Origin: Microbispora sp. H13382 | Lineage (GTDB): Bacteria; Actinomycetota; Actinomycetes; Streptosporangiales; Streptosporangiaceae | Length of the DNA: 64,000 nt | Direction of reading: 5' to 3' | Assembly (NCBI RefSeq): GCF_014161445.1 | Contig: NZ_JABBXA010000002.1 | Coordinates: forward strand, 604,351-668,350 | Shown: piece by piece, positions 12,219 through 23,091 of the stretch | Position numbering within the stretch: the stretch's first letter is position 1 | Layout: every line of letters begins with the position of its first letter | The notes under the pieces: model-generated | The model's database searches: none | Seen by the model: only the letters and a program-made list of their open reading frames with translations | Told to the model about the DNA's origin: nothing | Translations under genes and position numbers: made by a program

Positions 12219-14245
12219 TCCAGCGCCGGATCGACAACGGCCGGCACCTCATCTACCTCAGCATGGCGATGGTCACCACCGCCGACATCGCGGACGACGT
12301 TCATCCCAACGACGCCGGGTACGCCAAGATGGCGAGGACGTTCAGCCTCGGCATCCTCAGCGCCTTTTACCGGGGCTGGCTCGACGACGACATCGCCATG
12401 CCCGAGACGGCCACGTGCACCCCCGGCGACGCCGGTGGGGGCGGACCCCGGCGAGCAGGTTTCGCGGATCTCAACGGTGACGGCAAGGACGACTACGTGG
12501 CCGTCGACCCCGCCACCGGGTCGATGCGTACCTGGTTGAACGTCGGCGCCGACCGTGACGGCGACCACTGGATCGGCTGCGGGATCACGGCGTCGGGCAC
12601 CGGCACAGGGGTCGCCCTGGACGGCCGGGTCGTCGAGCTCGCGGATCTCAACGGCGACGGCAAGGACGACTACCTGGCCGTCGACCCGGCGACGGGCAAC
12701 GTGCACGGCTGGCTCAACAACGGCGCCCACCAGTCCGGTGACCACTGGATCGACCGGGGCGTGATCGCCTCCGGCACCGGAACCGGCGTGGGGAAGGGCG
12801 CCCGTGAGGTCCAGTTCGCCGATATCGACGGCGACGGCCGGGACGACTACCTGGCCGTCGATCCGGCGACCGGCAACGTGCACGGCTGGCTCAACAACGG
12901 CGCGGAGAACGGCGGCGACCGGTGGATCGACCGGGGCGTGATCGCCTCCGGTACCGGAACCGGCGTGGGAAAGGGCGCCCGTGAGGTGCAGTTCGCCGAC
13001 CTCAACGGGGACAGGCGGGTGGAGTACCTGGCCGTCGACCCCGCCACCGGCTCGACGCACGCCTGGCTCAACAACGGCGCCGAGCGGGGCGGCGACCAGT
13101 GGATCGACCAGGGCATCGTCGCCTCGGGCACGAACACCGGGGTGAGCCGGACCGGCCGGAGCGTCCGGTTCGGTGACCTCAACGGCGACCACCTCGCCGA
13201 CTACCTCGCCCTCGACGAGACCAACGGCGCGACGCACGGCTGGCTCAACGTCGGGGCCCACGTCTCGGGCGACCACTGGCTCTACCGCGGGGTGATCGCT
13301 TCCGGCACGAACACCGGCGTCGGCCTGATCGGCACCGTGCCGCCGTCGGTGAAGCTGGGGTTCGCCACCGCCGCGTTCGCCGACCTCAACGGCGACGGCC
13401 GGGACGACTACCTCGCCGTGGACGGGAGCGGCACCGTGGCGGCCTGGCTCAACGACGGCGCCGATCAGGGCGGCAATCACTGGGCAAGCCGGGGGATCAT
13501 CGCCTCGGGCATCGGTACCGGAGTAGCGCCCGGCGGCCGCGTGGTGCGGTGGGCCGACCTCGACGGCGACGGCAGGGACGACTACATCGCGGTCGACCCC
13601 GGCACCGGCCTAGCCCAGGGCTGGATCAACAACGGCGCGGACACCACCGGGGACCACTGGATCGACCGCGGGATCATCGCCTCCGGGACCGGAACCGGCG
13701 TCGGCAACGGCGTCCAGGTCTACTTCGCGGACATGGACGGCGACGGCCGCGACGACTACCTGGCGGTCGACCAGAGCTCCGGCTCGGCTCACCTGTGGCT
13801 CAACGTCGGCGCCGACCGGGCCGGCGACCGCTGGGTCGACCAGGGTGTGATCGCCTCCGGCACCGGCACCGGGGTCCGCACCGGTGGCCCGCAGGTCGCC
13901 TTCGCCGACCTCGACGGCGACGGCAAGGATGACTACCTCGCCGTCGACCCCGCCACCGGTGCGGCCCACGCCTGGCTCAACCGCGGCGCCCACACCACCG
14001 GCGACCACTGGCTCGACGGCGGGGTCGTCGCGTCCGGGACGAACACGGGGGTCGCCACCTCCGGTCGCCGCGCGTACTTGGCCGACCTGAACACCGACCG
14101 GCGAGCCGACTACCTGGCCGTGGATCCGAACAACGGCGACATCCGAGGGTGGCTCAATAACGGCGCCGTGACGGTCGGTGACCACTGGATCGGCCTGGGC
14201 ACCATCGCCACCGGGAACGGCAGGAACGGCGGGGCAGGCAACTAG
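12215..14245 (+). CDS. FG-GAP/VCBS repeat protein carrying the C-terminal block of the SGNH hydrolase
   Basis: 676 residues, starting in the ATGA overlap with the upstream hydrolase frame. Residues 1-~50 complete the SGNH fold (HLIYLSMAMVTTADI ... DVHPNDAGYAKMA). About ten FG-GAP/VCBS-like repeats of 58-60 residues follow, each with a calcium-loop motif such as DLNGDGKDDYLAVDP and an ending GDHWIDRGVIASGTGTGV. This is typical of extracellular seven-bladed propeller or carbohydrate-binding tails. It has no signal peptide of its own, so export requires fusion to the upstream product by frameshifting, or the gene pair is broken. Highly similar repeats make the DNA recombination-prone. Confidence 0.85.
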   Translation: MIQRRIDNGRHLIYLSMAMVTTADIADDVHPNDAGYAKMARTFSLGILSAFYRGWLDDDIAMPETATCTPGDAGGGGPRRAGFADLNGDGKDDYVAVDPATGSMRTWLNVGADRDGDHWIGCGITASGTGTGVALDGRVVELADLNGDGKDDYLAVDPATGNVHGWLNNGAHQSGDHWIDRGVIASGTGTGVGKGAREVQFADIDGDGRDDYLAVDPATGNVHGWLNNGAENGGDRWIDRGVIASGTGTGVGKGAREVQFADLNGDRRVEYLAVDPATGSTHAWLNNGAERGGDQWIDQGIVASGTNTGVSRTGRSVRFGDLNGDHLADYLALDETNGATHGWLNVGAHVSGDHWLYRGVIASGTNTGVGLIGTVPPSVKLGFATAAFADLNGDGRDDYLAVDGSGTVAAWLNDGADQGGNHWASRGIIASGIGTGVAPGGRVVRWADLDGDGRDDYIAVDPGTGLAQGWINNGADTTGDHWIDRGIIASGTGTGVGNGVQVYFADMDGDGRDDYLAVDQSSGSAHLWLNVGADRAGDRWVDQGVIASGTGTGVRTGGPQVAFADLDGDGKDDYLAVDPATGAAHAWLNRGAHTTGDHWLDGGVVASGTNTGVATSGRRAYLADLNTDRRADYLAVDPNNGDIRGWLNNGAVTVGDHWIGLGTIATGNGRNGGAGN

Positions 14246-14264
14246 ACCCCAGGTACGACAGATC

Positions 14265-16085
14265 CTAGGCACGACCCAGGGCGCGGGCGGCGAAGGCGAT
14301 GGACGCGGCCATTCTGTGCACCCGCTCCTCGACGGCCGGCGTGCCCGGATCGGCGTCGTACCGGTACACGGCCGCCTCCCTGCCGTGGCCGGCCAGGGCC
14401 CGCACATAGCGCTCGACCTGCCGGGCCGGGCAGCGCCGGTCGTTCACCCCCGTGAGGATCAGCAGCGGCGCGGTCACCATGTCGGCGTACGTGATCGGGG
14501 AGGACGCGGCGTACCGTTCGGGCACCTCGTCCGGGGAACCGCCCAGCAGCGCCCGGTGCACCGCGCGCATGCATTCGGCCTCGTCCTCGTACGCCGCCGC
14601 GTGGTCGGCGATGGGGGCAGCGGCGATCCCCGCCGTCCACGACTTCGGCTGGGTGCCGAGCGCCAGCAGGGTCAGGTAGCCGCCCCACGCCGTGCCGGCG
14701 AGCACGAGGCGGTCCGGGTCGGCGATGCGGCGCTCCACCGCCCAGTCGCGCACCGCCGCCACGTCGGCCAGCTCGATGTGGCCGATGTCGCCGCGCAGCG
14801 CGTCGCGCCAGGCGGAGCCGTAGCCGGCCGACCCCCGGTGGTTCACCCGGATCACGGCGAAACCGCTGTCGACCCACGCCGCGACCTGCGGCTGGAACGA
14901 GTCGTCGTCCTGGCCGCCCGTGCCGCCGCCGAACCCCGGCAGCGTGCTGCGCAGCAGGAACACCGTCGGGTACGGCGCGGCCACCCGCTCGGGCCGGGAG
15001 ACGAGGGCGTGGATGCGCCCGCCCGGGCCCTCCACGTCGATGTCCTCCAGCGGCACGGACGGCGGCGGCGTGCGCCCGGGGCTGAAGACCACGTGGCCGT
15101 TGCTCGACCTGACGACCGGCGGGTGGGCGGCGCTCGACCAGGCGTACTCGACGGTGCCGTCGGGGCGCGGCGCCGCCGCCTCGATCACCCCGTGCGGGCT
15201 CTGGATCGGGGTGAGGCCGCCGCCGGCGAGGTCGTAGCGCAGCAGTTCCGTGCGTCCCCGCTGGTTGTGGATGATGAGCAGGGCCCGGCCGTCGTCGTAC
15301 CAGTCCGCGGAGATCTCGCCGCGCACCCGCAGCCAGATCTCCCGCTGCTCGCCGGTCACCGGGTCCCACACGAGCGGTTCGCGGCGGCCCCGGCGCTCGT
15401 GCAGGACGAGCAGGCGCCGGTCGCCGGGGACGGGGGCGAACCTGCAGCCGGTCACGCCTCTGCCCGGTCCGTCGTTCAGCTCGGCGACCGTCGAGCCGTT
15501 CGCCCTGATGACCCGTACGGCCGGGTGCAGGGCGTCGCCGTGCTCGCTGTGGTTGACGGCGATGAGCGAGCCGTCGAGGGACATGTCCGCGACCGCGGCG
15601 TACTCGTCGTGGCGATACAACGTGACCGGCTCGCTCCCGGGCCGGGCCAGCAGGATCTCGAAGCCGTCCCGGGAGGAACGGCCGACGGCCGCGGCGCCGT
15701 CCGAGGCGAGCGCGAGCCCGCACGGGTGGCCGGGCGGTATGGCCAGGGGCTCGTCCGGGCCGCCGTGGAACGGCTGACGCGACCACACGCCGTATCCGTC
15801 GCCCCGCCCGTCGCCGTCCGTGTGGCCGTCGCGGCCTGTGTCGCCGTCCGTGTCGCCGAACCACCAGATCCACCGGCCGGCGGGGTCGATCGCGCCGTAC
15901 CGGGTGCCGCGGGCGCGGTCGGTGACCTGGCGGATCTGCCCGCTCGACCGGTCCCAGGCGTAGATCTCCCACGCGCCGGAGGCGTTGCCGCGGTAGACGG
16001 CGCGGTGCGGCGCCTGACGCGCCCACGTGGGCAGGGTCACCCGCGGTGCCCGGAACCTGGCCTGCCAGCGTTCCTCGGCCTTCAT
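14265..16085 (-). CDS. S9 (prolyl oligopeptidase)-fold protein lacking the catalytic serine
   Basis: 606 residues from ATG 16085 with GGGGAGGG upstream. Residues 1-~340 form a beta-propeller with WD-like strands (GAWEIYAWDRSSGQIRQVT) and an Asp/Gly-rich insertion (~100-120). Residues ~350-606 form an alpha/beta hydrolase (GFAVIRVNHRGSAGYG; LILTGVNDRRCP keeps the acid). The nucleophile elbow, normally GxSxGG, reads GTAWGGY with a GCG alanine codon. The usual His turn near the C-terminus reads YDADPGTPAVEE without His. Two of the three catalytic residues are therefore missing, and it is probably a non-hydrolytic binding or regulatory homologue. It is transcribed alone; inverted repeats TGTCCCG/CGGGACA (16126-16173) lie upstream. 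Confidence 0.8.
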   Translation of the reverse strand: MKAEERWQARFRAPRVTLPTWARQAPHRAVYRGNASGAWEIYAWDRSSGQIRQVTDRARGTRYGAIDPAGRWIWWFGDTDGDTGRDGHTDGDGRGDGYGVWSRQPFHGGPDEPLAIPPGHPCGLALASDGAAAVGRSSRDGFEILLARPGSEPVTLYRHDEYAAVADMSLDGSLIAVNHSEHGDALHPAVRVIRANGSTVAELNDGPGRGVTGCRFAPVPGDRRLLVLHERRGRREPLVWDPVTGEQREIWLRVRGEISADWYDDGRALLIIHNQRGRTELLRYDLAGGGLTPIQSPHGVIEAAAPRPDGTVEYAWSSAAHPPVVRSSNGHVVFSPGRTPPPSVPLEDIDVEGPGGRIHALVSRPERVAAPYPTVFLLRSTLPGFGGGTGGQDDDSFQPQVAAWVDSGFAVIRVNHRGSAGYGSAWRDALRGDIGHIELADVAAVRDWAVERRIADPDRLVLAGTAWGGYLTLLALGTQPKSWTAGIAAAPIADHAAAYEDEAECMRAVHRALLGGSPDEVPERYAASSPITYADMVTAPLLILTGVNDRRCPARQVERYVRALAGHGREAAVYRYDADPGTPAVEERVHRMAASIAFAARALGRA

Positions 16086-16195
16086 GCCGGCCCTCCCCTG
16101 CGCTCCTACGGGGTCGGGTTCAGTATGTCCCGCGAGAGATGCAAATGACCGACAAATAGGTGATGTCGGGACACAAGTTGGCGCGGGCGGGCGGG

Positions 16196-18934
16196 TCAGG
16201 ACAGGTCCAGACCGGCGAGCTGGGCGCGGCTGGCCACGTTCAGCTTCGGAAACGCCCGGTAGAGGTGATAGCTGACGGTCTTCGGGCTGAGGAACAGCCG
16301 CGCGCCGATCTCCCGGTTGGTCAGGCCCTTGGCGGCCAGCCGTACGATCTGCAGCTCCTGCGGCGACAGGGCGGACAGCGCCTCCCCGCGCGCGGCCGGG
16401 GAGCCGGTGTCTCCGGTGGCGCGCAGTTCGGTGCTCGCGCGTTCGGCCCACGGACGGGCGCCCAGCCGCTCGAAGGTCTCCCACGCGGCCCGCAGATGCG
16501 GCCGGGCACTGCCCTTGTCGCGCTCCCTGCGCAGGCGCTCCCCGAAGGCGAGCCTGGTGCGGGCCGCCTCCCAGGGGCGGCCGCTGCCGGCGTGCAGCCG
16601 TACGGCGGTGCGGAAGTGCTCGTGCGCCCGCTCCCCGTCGGGCTCGACCAGGGCGCGGCAACGGTGCAGGACGGCCAGCGCCCAGTCCTGCCCCGAGGCC
16701 GTCGCCCACTCCTCGAACCGGCACAGGGGCTCGTGCGCGGGCAGCCCGAGCCGTACGGCCGCCTCGATCTGGTCGGGAGCGAAGTAGACGGCCTGGATCT
16801 GATGGCGCACCGGGCCGGTCATGGCGGCGTCGAGCCGGTCCAGCGCCTCGGCGAACCGGCCCCGGCCGAGGTCGAGCAGGGCCGGCGCCCACTCGGCCCA
16901 GGCGAGGCCGTTGACGATGTGGTTGGCGTCGAAGCGGTCGCGGCAGCGGGCGGCGAGCTCGGCGCATCGGTCCGCCTCACCCCGTACGGCCGCGAGCCAC
17001 GCCAGCGTGCCCTCCAGGTAGCCCGCCCGGTTGCGCTGCCCGGTGTCGGAGATGAGCCGCAGGCCCTCGGCCGCGGTGGCCTCGGCGTCCCTGAACCTGC
17101 CCAGGTACAGCTCGGCGGCGGCGAGCGTGACGTGGACCAGCGGGAGCTTGCCGACGTCTCCGGCGGCCCGGCACTCCTCCGCCATCGCGGCCGAGATGTC
17201 GTGCCCGGTCCGGAAGTCGCCGACGAGCGGAGCCACGAAGGCCGCGTTGATCCGGAAGGTGTGCGCCCCGGAGGTGATCCGGCCGCCGCTGGCGACCATG
17301 TCGCGCATGATGGGCACCCCCTGCGCCGGCCCCTGCCGCAGCAGCACGGCCGCGCCGGTCACGGCCTGGACGGCGGGGTCGAGGCCGTCCTCCGGGCGCA
17401 GGCCGAGCCCGTGCAGGCGTGCGGCCGCCTCGGCGACCCTGTCCGGATCGCTGAGCTGCCAGGCGTTGCGCGCGGCGTCGGTCAGCATGAGCCCGGCCGC
17501 GATCCGGTCCTGACGCGTCTGCCCGCCGGGGCCCTCCTCGTCCGTCCCGGCGAGCGCGGCCAGCTCCTCCGCGCCCTGCATGAGCAGGTCGTGGGCCAGG
17601 TAGGGGGCGCCTTCGTCGAACGCGATCCGGGCGCGCAGCTCACAGAGCCGGGCGCGGGAACGGGGGCCGGTGACCAGCTCGGCGGCGCGCTCGACCAGGT
17701 GCTTGGCCCGGTCGGCCTGGCCCGCGTCGGCGGCGGCGACGGCGGCCGCGGTCAGCCGCCCCGCCTTGAGCGCGCGGTCCTCGGTGAGCTCGGCGGCCCG
17801 TTCGAGTGCGGCGCAGGCAGCCGCGTTGCCGTCGCGGTCCCGGGCGCGCCGCGCGGCCTGCTCCAGCGCCAGTGCCGCCGTCTCGTCGGGGCCGGTGGCG
17901 GCGGCGGCCAGGTGCCAGGCCCGCCGGTCCGGCTGGTGCTCAAGCAGCCGCGCCAGGACCGCGTGGACCTCCAGCCGCAGGTCGTAGGTGCCGTGCCGGA
18001 AGGCCGCCGCGCGCATGAGCGGGTGGGTGAAGGCCACCCGCCCGCCGTCGATCCTGATCAGGCCGGACTTCTCGGCCACGCCCAGGGCGGCGGGCGCGAT
18101 CCCCAGCTCACGCCCCGCCCGTACGATCACGTCCAGGTCGCCGCCGTCGGTCAGCGCGGTGAGCAGCAGCGCCCGCTGGGCGTCCGGGGGCAGTCCGGCG
18201 ATGCGGATCGCGTACGCCTGCTGGATGCGGTCGGGCAGCGGCAGCGGGCTCCGGTCGTAGGCGGGCGGGGCCGTACGCGGGAGTTCGAGCAGGGCGAGCG
18301 GATTGCCGCAGCTCTCCTCGATGAGGCGGTCGCGGGTGCCGGGAGCGAGGCCGGGGGCCGCGTGGTCGAGCAGCGCGGCGGCGCTGCCGGCGTCGATGCC
18401 CGGCAACCGGTGCTCGGGCAGGCCGGAGGGGTCGAAGCCGTCACGCGCGGCGAAGATCATGACGATGCCCTCGGCGTGCAGCCGGTGGGCCGCGAACCGC
18501 AGCGCCTGCGCCGACTCCTGGTCGAGCCACTGCGCGTCGTCCACCAGGCACAGCAGCGGCCCGCCCTCGGCCAGCTCCGCCAGCAGCGACAGCACGGCCA
18601 GGCCCGCCAGGAGCCGGTTGGTCACCGGGGCCAGGCCGAAGGCGCCGCGCAGGGCGGCGGCCTGCGGTGCGGGCAGCGCGTCGAGCCGGTCGAGCCCGTG
18701 CCAGAGCAGCAGGTGGAGCGAGGCGAACGGGATCTCCGCCTCGGTCTCGACGCCGACGCCGCGCAGCACGCGCATGTCGCGCGTGTCCCGGGCCCGGTCG
18801 GCGGCGTACGCCAGCAGCGACGTCTTGCCGATGCCCGGCTCGCCCCGGACCACGAGCACGCCGGACCGTCCGGCACGCGCCCGGTCGAGCAGACCGTCGA
18901 TCACCGCTTGATCGGTCGCACGCCCCCACAGCAC
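16196..18934 (-). CDS. Large ATP-binding LuxR-family (LAL-type) regulator
   Basis: 912 residues. The AAA/STAND ATPase domain is N-terminal: Walker A GEPGIGKTS (~31-39), Walker B LLCLVDDAQWLD (~130). A long TPR-like helical region (~330-830) is followed by a C-terminal LuxR HTH (LSPQELQIVRLAAKGLTNREIG ... SPKTVSYHLYRAFPKLNV). GTG 18934 is preceded by TAGGAT ending 6 nt upstream and by no ribosome site, suggesting a leaderless mRNA. It is divergent from the ABC exporter at 19071, which is its likely target by position. The inducer is unknown. Confidence 0.9.
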   Translation of the reverse strand: MLWGRATDQAVIDGLLDRARAGRSGVLVVRGEPGIGKTSLLAYAADRARDTRDMRVLRGVGVETEAEIPFASLHLLLWHGLDRLDALPAPQAAALRGAFGLAPVTNRLLAGLAVLSLLAELAEGGPLLCLVDDAQWLDQESAQALRFAAHRLHAEGIVMIFAARDGFDPSGLPEHRLPGIDAGSAAALLDHAAPGLAPGTRDRLIEESCGNPLALLELPRTAPPAYDRSPLPLPDRIQQAYAIRIAGLPPDAQRALLLTALTDGGDLDVIVRAGRELGIAPAALGVAEKSGLIRIDGGRVAFTHPLMRAAAFRHGTYDLRLEVHAVLARLLEHQPDRRAWHLAAAATGPDETAALALEQAARRARDRDGNAAACAALERAAELTEDRALKAGRLTAAAVAAADAGQADRAKHLVERAAELVTGPRSRARLCELRARIAFDEGAPYLAHDLLMQGAEELAALAGTDEEGPGGQTRQDRIAAGLMLTDAARNAWQLSDPDRVAEAAARLHGLGLRPEDGLDPAVQAVTGAAVLLRQGPAQGVPIMRDMVASGGRITSGAHTFRINAAFVAPLVGDFRTGHDISAAMAEECRAAGDVGKLPLVHVTLAAAELYLGRFRDAEATAAEGLRLISDTGQRNRAGYLEGTLAWLAAVRGEADRCAELAARCRDRFDANHIVNGLAWAEWAPALLDLGRGRFAEALDRLDAAMTGPVRHQIQAVYFAPDQIEAAVRLGLPAHEPLCRFEEWATASGQDWALAVLHRCRALVEPDGERAHEHFRTAVRLHAGSGRPWEAARTRLAFGERLRRERDKGSARPHLRAAWETFERLGARPWAERASTELRATGDTGSPAARGEALSALSPQELQIVRLAAKGLTNREIGARLFLSPKTVSYHLYRAFPKLNVASRAQLAGLDLS

Positions 18935-18940
18935 GCCGGA

Positions 18941-18946
18941 ATCCTA
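18941..18946 (-). promoter_or_regulatory. Candidate -10 of leaderless promoter (LuxR regulator)
   Basis: TAGGAT on the minus strand ends 6 nt before GTG 18934; no Shine-Dalgarno sequence lies in between. No convincing -35 was seen. Confidence 0.45.
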
Positions 18947-19057
18947 GTGGCCCTGATCATCACGCCCGGCCCGACGGCCCGAGGGCCGGTGCGGCCGGTG
19001 GCCCTTCCGGTGACGGCACCGGTCATGTGTCCGATACCCCCCGGACATCGGCGTTCC

Positions 19058-19063
19058 TAGCGT
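19058..19063 (+). promoter_or_regulatory. Candidate -10 of leaderless promoter (ABC exporter)
   Basis: TAGCGT ends 7 nt before GTG 19071, with no ribosome site. A short dyad (TGTCCG ... CGGACA, about 19028-19047) lies just upstream and could bind the divergent regulator. Confidence 0.45.
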
Positions 19064-19070
19064 TCTCAGG

Positions 19071-19792
<722 letters not shown>

Positions 19793-19799
<7 letters not shown>

Positions 19800-22252
19800 G
19801 GATCGCCTGGTCCACGCTGCGTACGCGCTGGGTCTCCTTCGCGGGCACGTTCGCCGCGCTGGCGCTGGGCGCCGCGCTGATCGCCGCGCTCGGTCAGGTG
19901 CTGGCCTCCGGGATCACCTCACCGCCGCGGGGGCCGCAGCGGTACGCCGCCGCACCCGTCGTGGTCGTGCCCGACGACCGCCTCACCGTGGACACCTGGC
20001 GGGGCGGCAGCAGCGCGCCCCTGGCCGAGCCGCGCGGCCTCGCGGACGACATCGTCGCCCGTTTCCCCGGCGCGGTGGTGGACCGGGTCTTCCCGGCGCG
20101 GCTCTCGGACGGGCCGCCGGCGGTGGGCAGGCCCTGGTCGGCCGCCCGTACGGCCCCGCAGCCGCTCGTCGCGGGCCGCGCACCGTCGGGGGACGGCGAG
20201 ATCGCGATCAGCGCGGGGACGCGGCCCGGGCGGCGGGGGTCCGCCGCGGCGCGGGCGCTGGTCGGGACGCGGGTGCCCGTGGTCACCGCGACCGGGATCG
20301 AGACGTACCGGGTCGTGGGCGTCACGGAGGCGGGGCCGCAACCCACGGTGTTCTTCGCCGACGCGCACGCCGCCCGGCTGTCGCCGCGCGTGGACGCGCT
20401 CGCGCTGTGGCGGCCCGCCGCCGAGGTGACGAAGGCGGTCGCGGGGGCGGCGCGGGTGCTGAGCGGGCAGGATCGGGCGCTGGCCGATCCGTTCCGTGAG
20501 GCCGACGAGCGGGCGCGCAACAACGCCAACACGATCGCCGGCATCGCCGCCGGGTTCGCCGCCTTCATCGCGATCTTCGTGGTCTCGTCCACGTTCGCGT
20601 TCGCGGTGGGGCAGCGGCGGCGCGAGTTCGCCCTGCTGCGGACCATCGGCGCGACCGCGCGCCAGGTCAGACGGATGATGTACGGCGAGGCCGCCCTCGT
20701 CGCGGTGGCCGCCTCCGCGGTGGGCGCGTTCCTCGGCCCGCAGGCCACCGGGCCGATCCTCGACCGGCTGACCGCGCTCGGGATGGCGCCGGAATGGCTG
20801 GTGCCGTCCGAGTCGTCCGTACCGGCCTGGGTGGCCTTCGGCACCGGAGTGCTGGTCGCCCTGACCGGGGTGGCCGCGGCCGCGCGGCGGGCCGGGCGGG
20901 TGCGGCCCGCCGAGGCGCTGCGCGAGGCGGCGGTCGAACCCCGTGCGATGACCTGGGGCAGGTGGATCGCCGGGCTGGGCCTGCTGGGCACGGCACTGGT
21001 CGGCATGGCGGTGAACGCGATCGGCGACCCGGCGTCGGCCACGAACAACAAGACCTTCATGCCGATCGTCATGCTGCTCATCGCCGCGCTGGGCCTGCTC
21101 GCGCCGGTCTTCGCGCGGCCCGTCACCCGCCTGCTCGTGGCGCCGCTTGAGCGGCTGCGCGGCGCCGGTGGCGTCGTGGTCGCGGGAGGGACGGCGGCCT
21201 CGCCCGGGCGCACCGCCGCCACGGCCGCGCCCGTCCTGGTCACCGTGGCGCTGGCGGCCTCGCTGCTGGGCGGGGCCGCGATGACCGACGCCGCCAAGGC
21301 CGCCCTGCAGACCCGGCCGGTACGCGCCGACTACCTGGTGCTCCCCGAGGGGGACTCCGGACTGGACCGGCAGCTCGTCCAGCGGCTGCGGGCCGTTCCC
21401 GGTGTGATCGTCGCCACCGAGACCGAGACCAGCGTGTACACACTCGAAGGCGACACCCAGCTCATCCGCAGGCCCGCTCAGGCCGTCGAACCCGCCACGC
21501 TCTCCACGGCGTTGTCGGTCTCGCTGGTCGCCGGATCGGCGGCCGGACTCCGCGACGACACGATCGTCGTCTCCCGGACCTGGGAGCTGAGCCTGGGGCA
21601 ACGGGTGCGCATGTGGCGCGCCGACGGCAGCCCGGTCATGCTGACGGTGGCCGGTGTGCTCGGGGACGACTCGCCCGCCGACGCCTACGTCACGCCCGCC
21701 CACGCCTTCTCCGCGCTGCCCTCCGTCGCGTACGTGACGCCACGTCCCGGAGCCTCGGCCCCGGCCGTACGGGCCGCGCTGGAGGATGCCGTACGCGGCC
21801 ACAACGCCCGCGCGGTGAGCAGGGCCGAGTGGGCGCGGGAGTCCGGCGACCGGCGGGCCTCGGCCAGCCGGCTCGGCCTGCTGGCCGTGCTCGGGATCAT
21901 GCTCTGCTACACCGTGATCGCGCTGGTCAACACGCTGCTGATGGCGGCCTCCGACCGGGCGGCGGAGCGCGGCGGCCTGCGGCTGCTGGGCGCGACGCGG
22001 GCGCAGGTGCTGCGGTACGTCGTGGCGGAGGCGCTGGCGGTGATGGCCGTCGGCGTGGTGCTGGGGTTCGCGGCCACGGCACTCGGCCTGCTGGGGCTGG
22101 AGGCGGCCCTGCTGCGCCTGGCCGGTCCGTTCGCCTTCGCTGTGCCCTGGAAGCCGGTCGTCGCGGTGATCGCGATCTGCTTCCTACTCGGGGCGGTCGC
22201 CGCGGTCACCCCCGCGATCCGCACCAGGGGTGTGGCCGTCCCGCGGTCGTGA
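19793..22252 (+). CDS. FtsX-like ABC permease with two FtsX modules
   Basis: 819 residues from GTG 19793, overlapping the ATPase stop by 7 bp. An N-terminal membrane helix (VSFAGTFAALALGAALIAAL) is followed by an extracytoplasmic domain (~45-240), a first FtsX module (IAAGFAAFIAIFVVSSTFAFAVGQ ... LLRTIGATARQVRRM), a central pair of helices (~395-450), a second extracytoplasmic domain, and a second FtsX module near the C-terminus (LGIMLCYTVIALVNTLLMAA ... LRLLGATRAQVLRYV). This is the usual large actinobacterial exporter permease working with one ATPase. No substrate is evident. Confidence 0.92.
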
Positions 22253-22275
22253 CCCGCGCGCGCTCTGGGGCGTGG

Positions 22276-23091
22276 TCAGGTGGGCAGGGCCCAGCGGGTG
22301 ATGTGGAAGGACGCGGTCACCGGCACCGGGTCGGGCAACGCACCGATCTTCGCGGCCAGTTCCTCCGGGCGCGTGTGCCAGGCGCTCGGGCCCATGCCGA
22401 CCACCGCCTCGACCTCGTCGTGGCGCAGCGAGAGCGCGATCTCCTCGGTCTCCTCCCCGGTGCGGGCGAACCGGCCGCCCAGGGTGTCCTCCAGGCGGCG
22501 GTCCTTGTCCTCGTCCACGCTCAGCAGGCCGAGCCGTTCGACGAGTGGGCTCAGGTGGCCGGGGCCGGGCGTGACGACGACCAGGGAACCGCCCGGCCGC
22601 AGCACCCGGGCGAACTCCTCCGCGTTGCGCGGCGCGAAGACGTTGAGCAGCACGTCCACGCGGTGGTCGGCGACGGGGATCGGCCGCCACACGTCCGCGA
22701 CCACGGCACCGATGCGGGGATGCGCACGGGCGGCCCGCTTCAGCGCGTGCTTGGACACGTCGAGCGCGATGCCCACCGCGGCGTCGCCGAGCGCCGCGGC
22801 CAGGTAGTAGCCGGTGCCCGCGCCGGCGTCGGCGACCACGGCGGCGCCCTCGCACAGCCGGGCGAGGCGGCCGGCCAGCGGGGCGTAGTGGCCCGCCTCC
22901 AGGAAGCCCGCCCGCGCGGCCACCATGGCGGGCGTGTCGGCCGTGCCGGCCGGGCGGGTGAGCATGTTCACGTATCCCTGCCGCGCCACGTCGAAGGAGT
23001 GGCCGCGCGCGCATCTGACCGACCCGTCGGCCAGATGGATCGCCGTCCCGCAGGCCGGGCAGACGAGATGGTCGATGACGTCGGCGAGCAC
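22276..23091 (-). CDS. rlmA: 23S rRNA guanine-N1 methyltransferase, RlmA family
   Basis: 271 residues from GTG 23091; GTG 23106 is an alternative. The N-terminal zinc site CPACGT ... CARGH is followed by the family signature HSFDVARQGYVNML. The SAM-dependent Rossmann domain contains ADAGAGTGYYL (motif I), IALDVSKHALKRAAR (motif II) and LLNVFAPRNAEEFARVLRPGG. RlmA enzymes methylate G745 or G748 in domain II of 23S rRNA; in Gram-positives the G748 type (TlrB/RlmA-II) contributes to tylosin-type macrolide resistance. Which base is used here cannot be told. It converges on the ABC permease (23-bp gap) and could be a self-protection gene for whatever the exporter handles, which is inference. Confidence 0.88.
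   Translation of the reverse strand: MLADVIDHLVCPACGTAIHLADGSVRCARGHSFDVARQGYVNMLTRPAGTADTPAMVAARAGFLEAGHYAPLAGRLARLCEGAAVVADAGAGTGYYLAAALGDAAVGIALDVSKHALKRAARAHPRIGAVVADVWRPIPVADHRVDVLLNVFAPRNAEEFARVLRPGGSLVVVTPGPGHLSPLVERLGLLSVDEDKDRRLEDTLGGRFARTGEETEEIALSLRHDEVEAVVGMGPSAWHTRPEELAAKIGALPDPVPVTASFHITRWALPT

Noticed and set aside
14178-16148. 656-codon plus-strand frame opposite the S9-fold gene
   Set aside because: Antisense shadow; the minus-strand frame carries recognisable propeller and hydrolase motifs and a good ribosome site.
16086-16967. Upstream extension of the S9-fold frame to 900 residues
   Set aside because: The extension is Arg/Pro/Gly-rich, lies antiparallel in frame over the LuxR regulator gene and has no domain; ATG 16085 has GGGGAGGG upstream.
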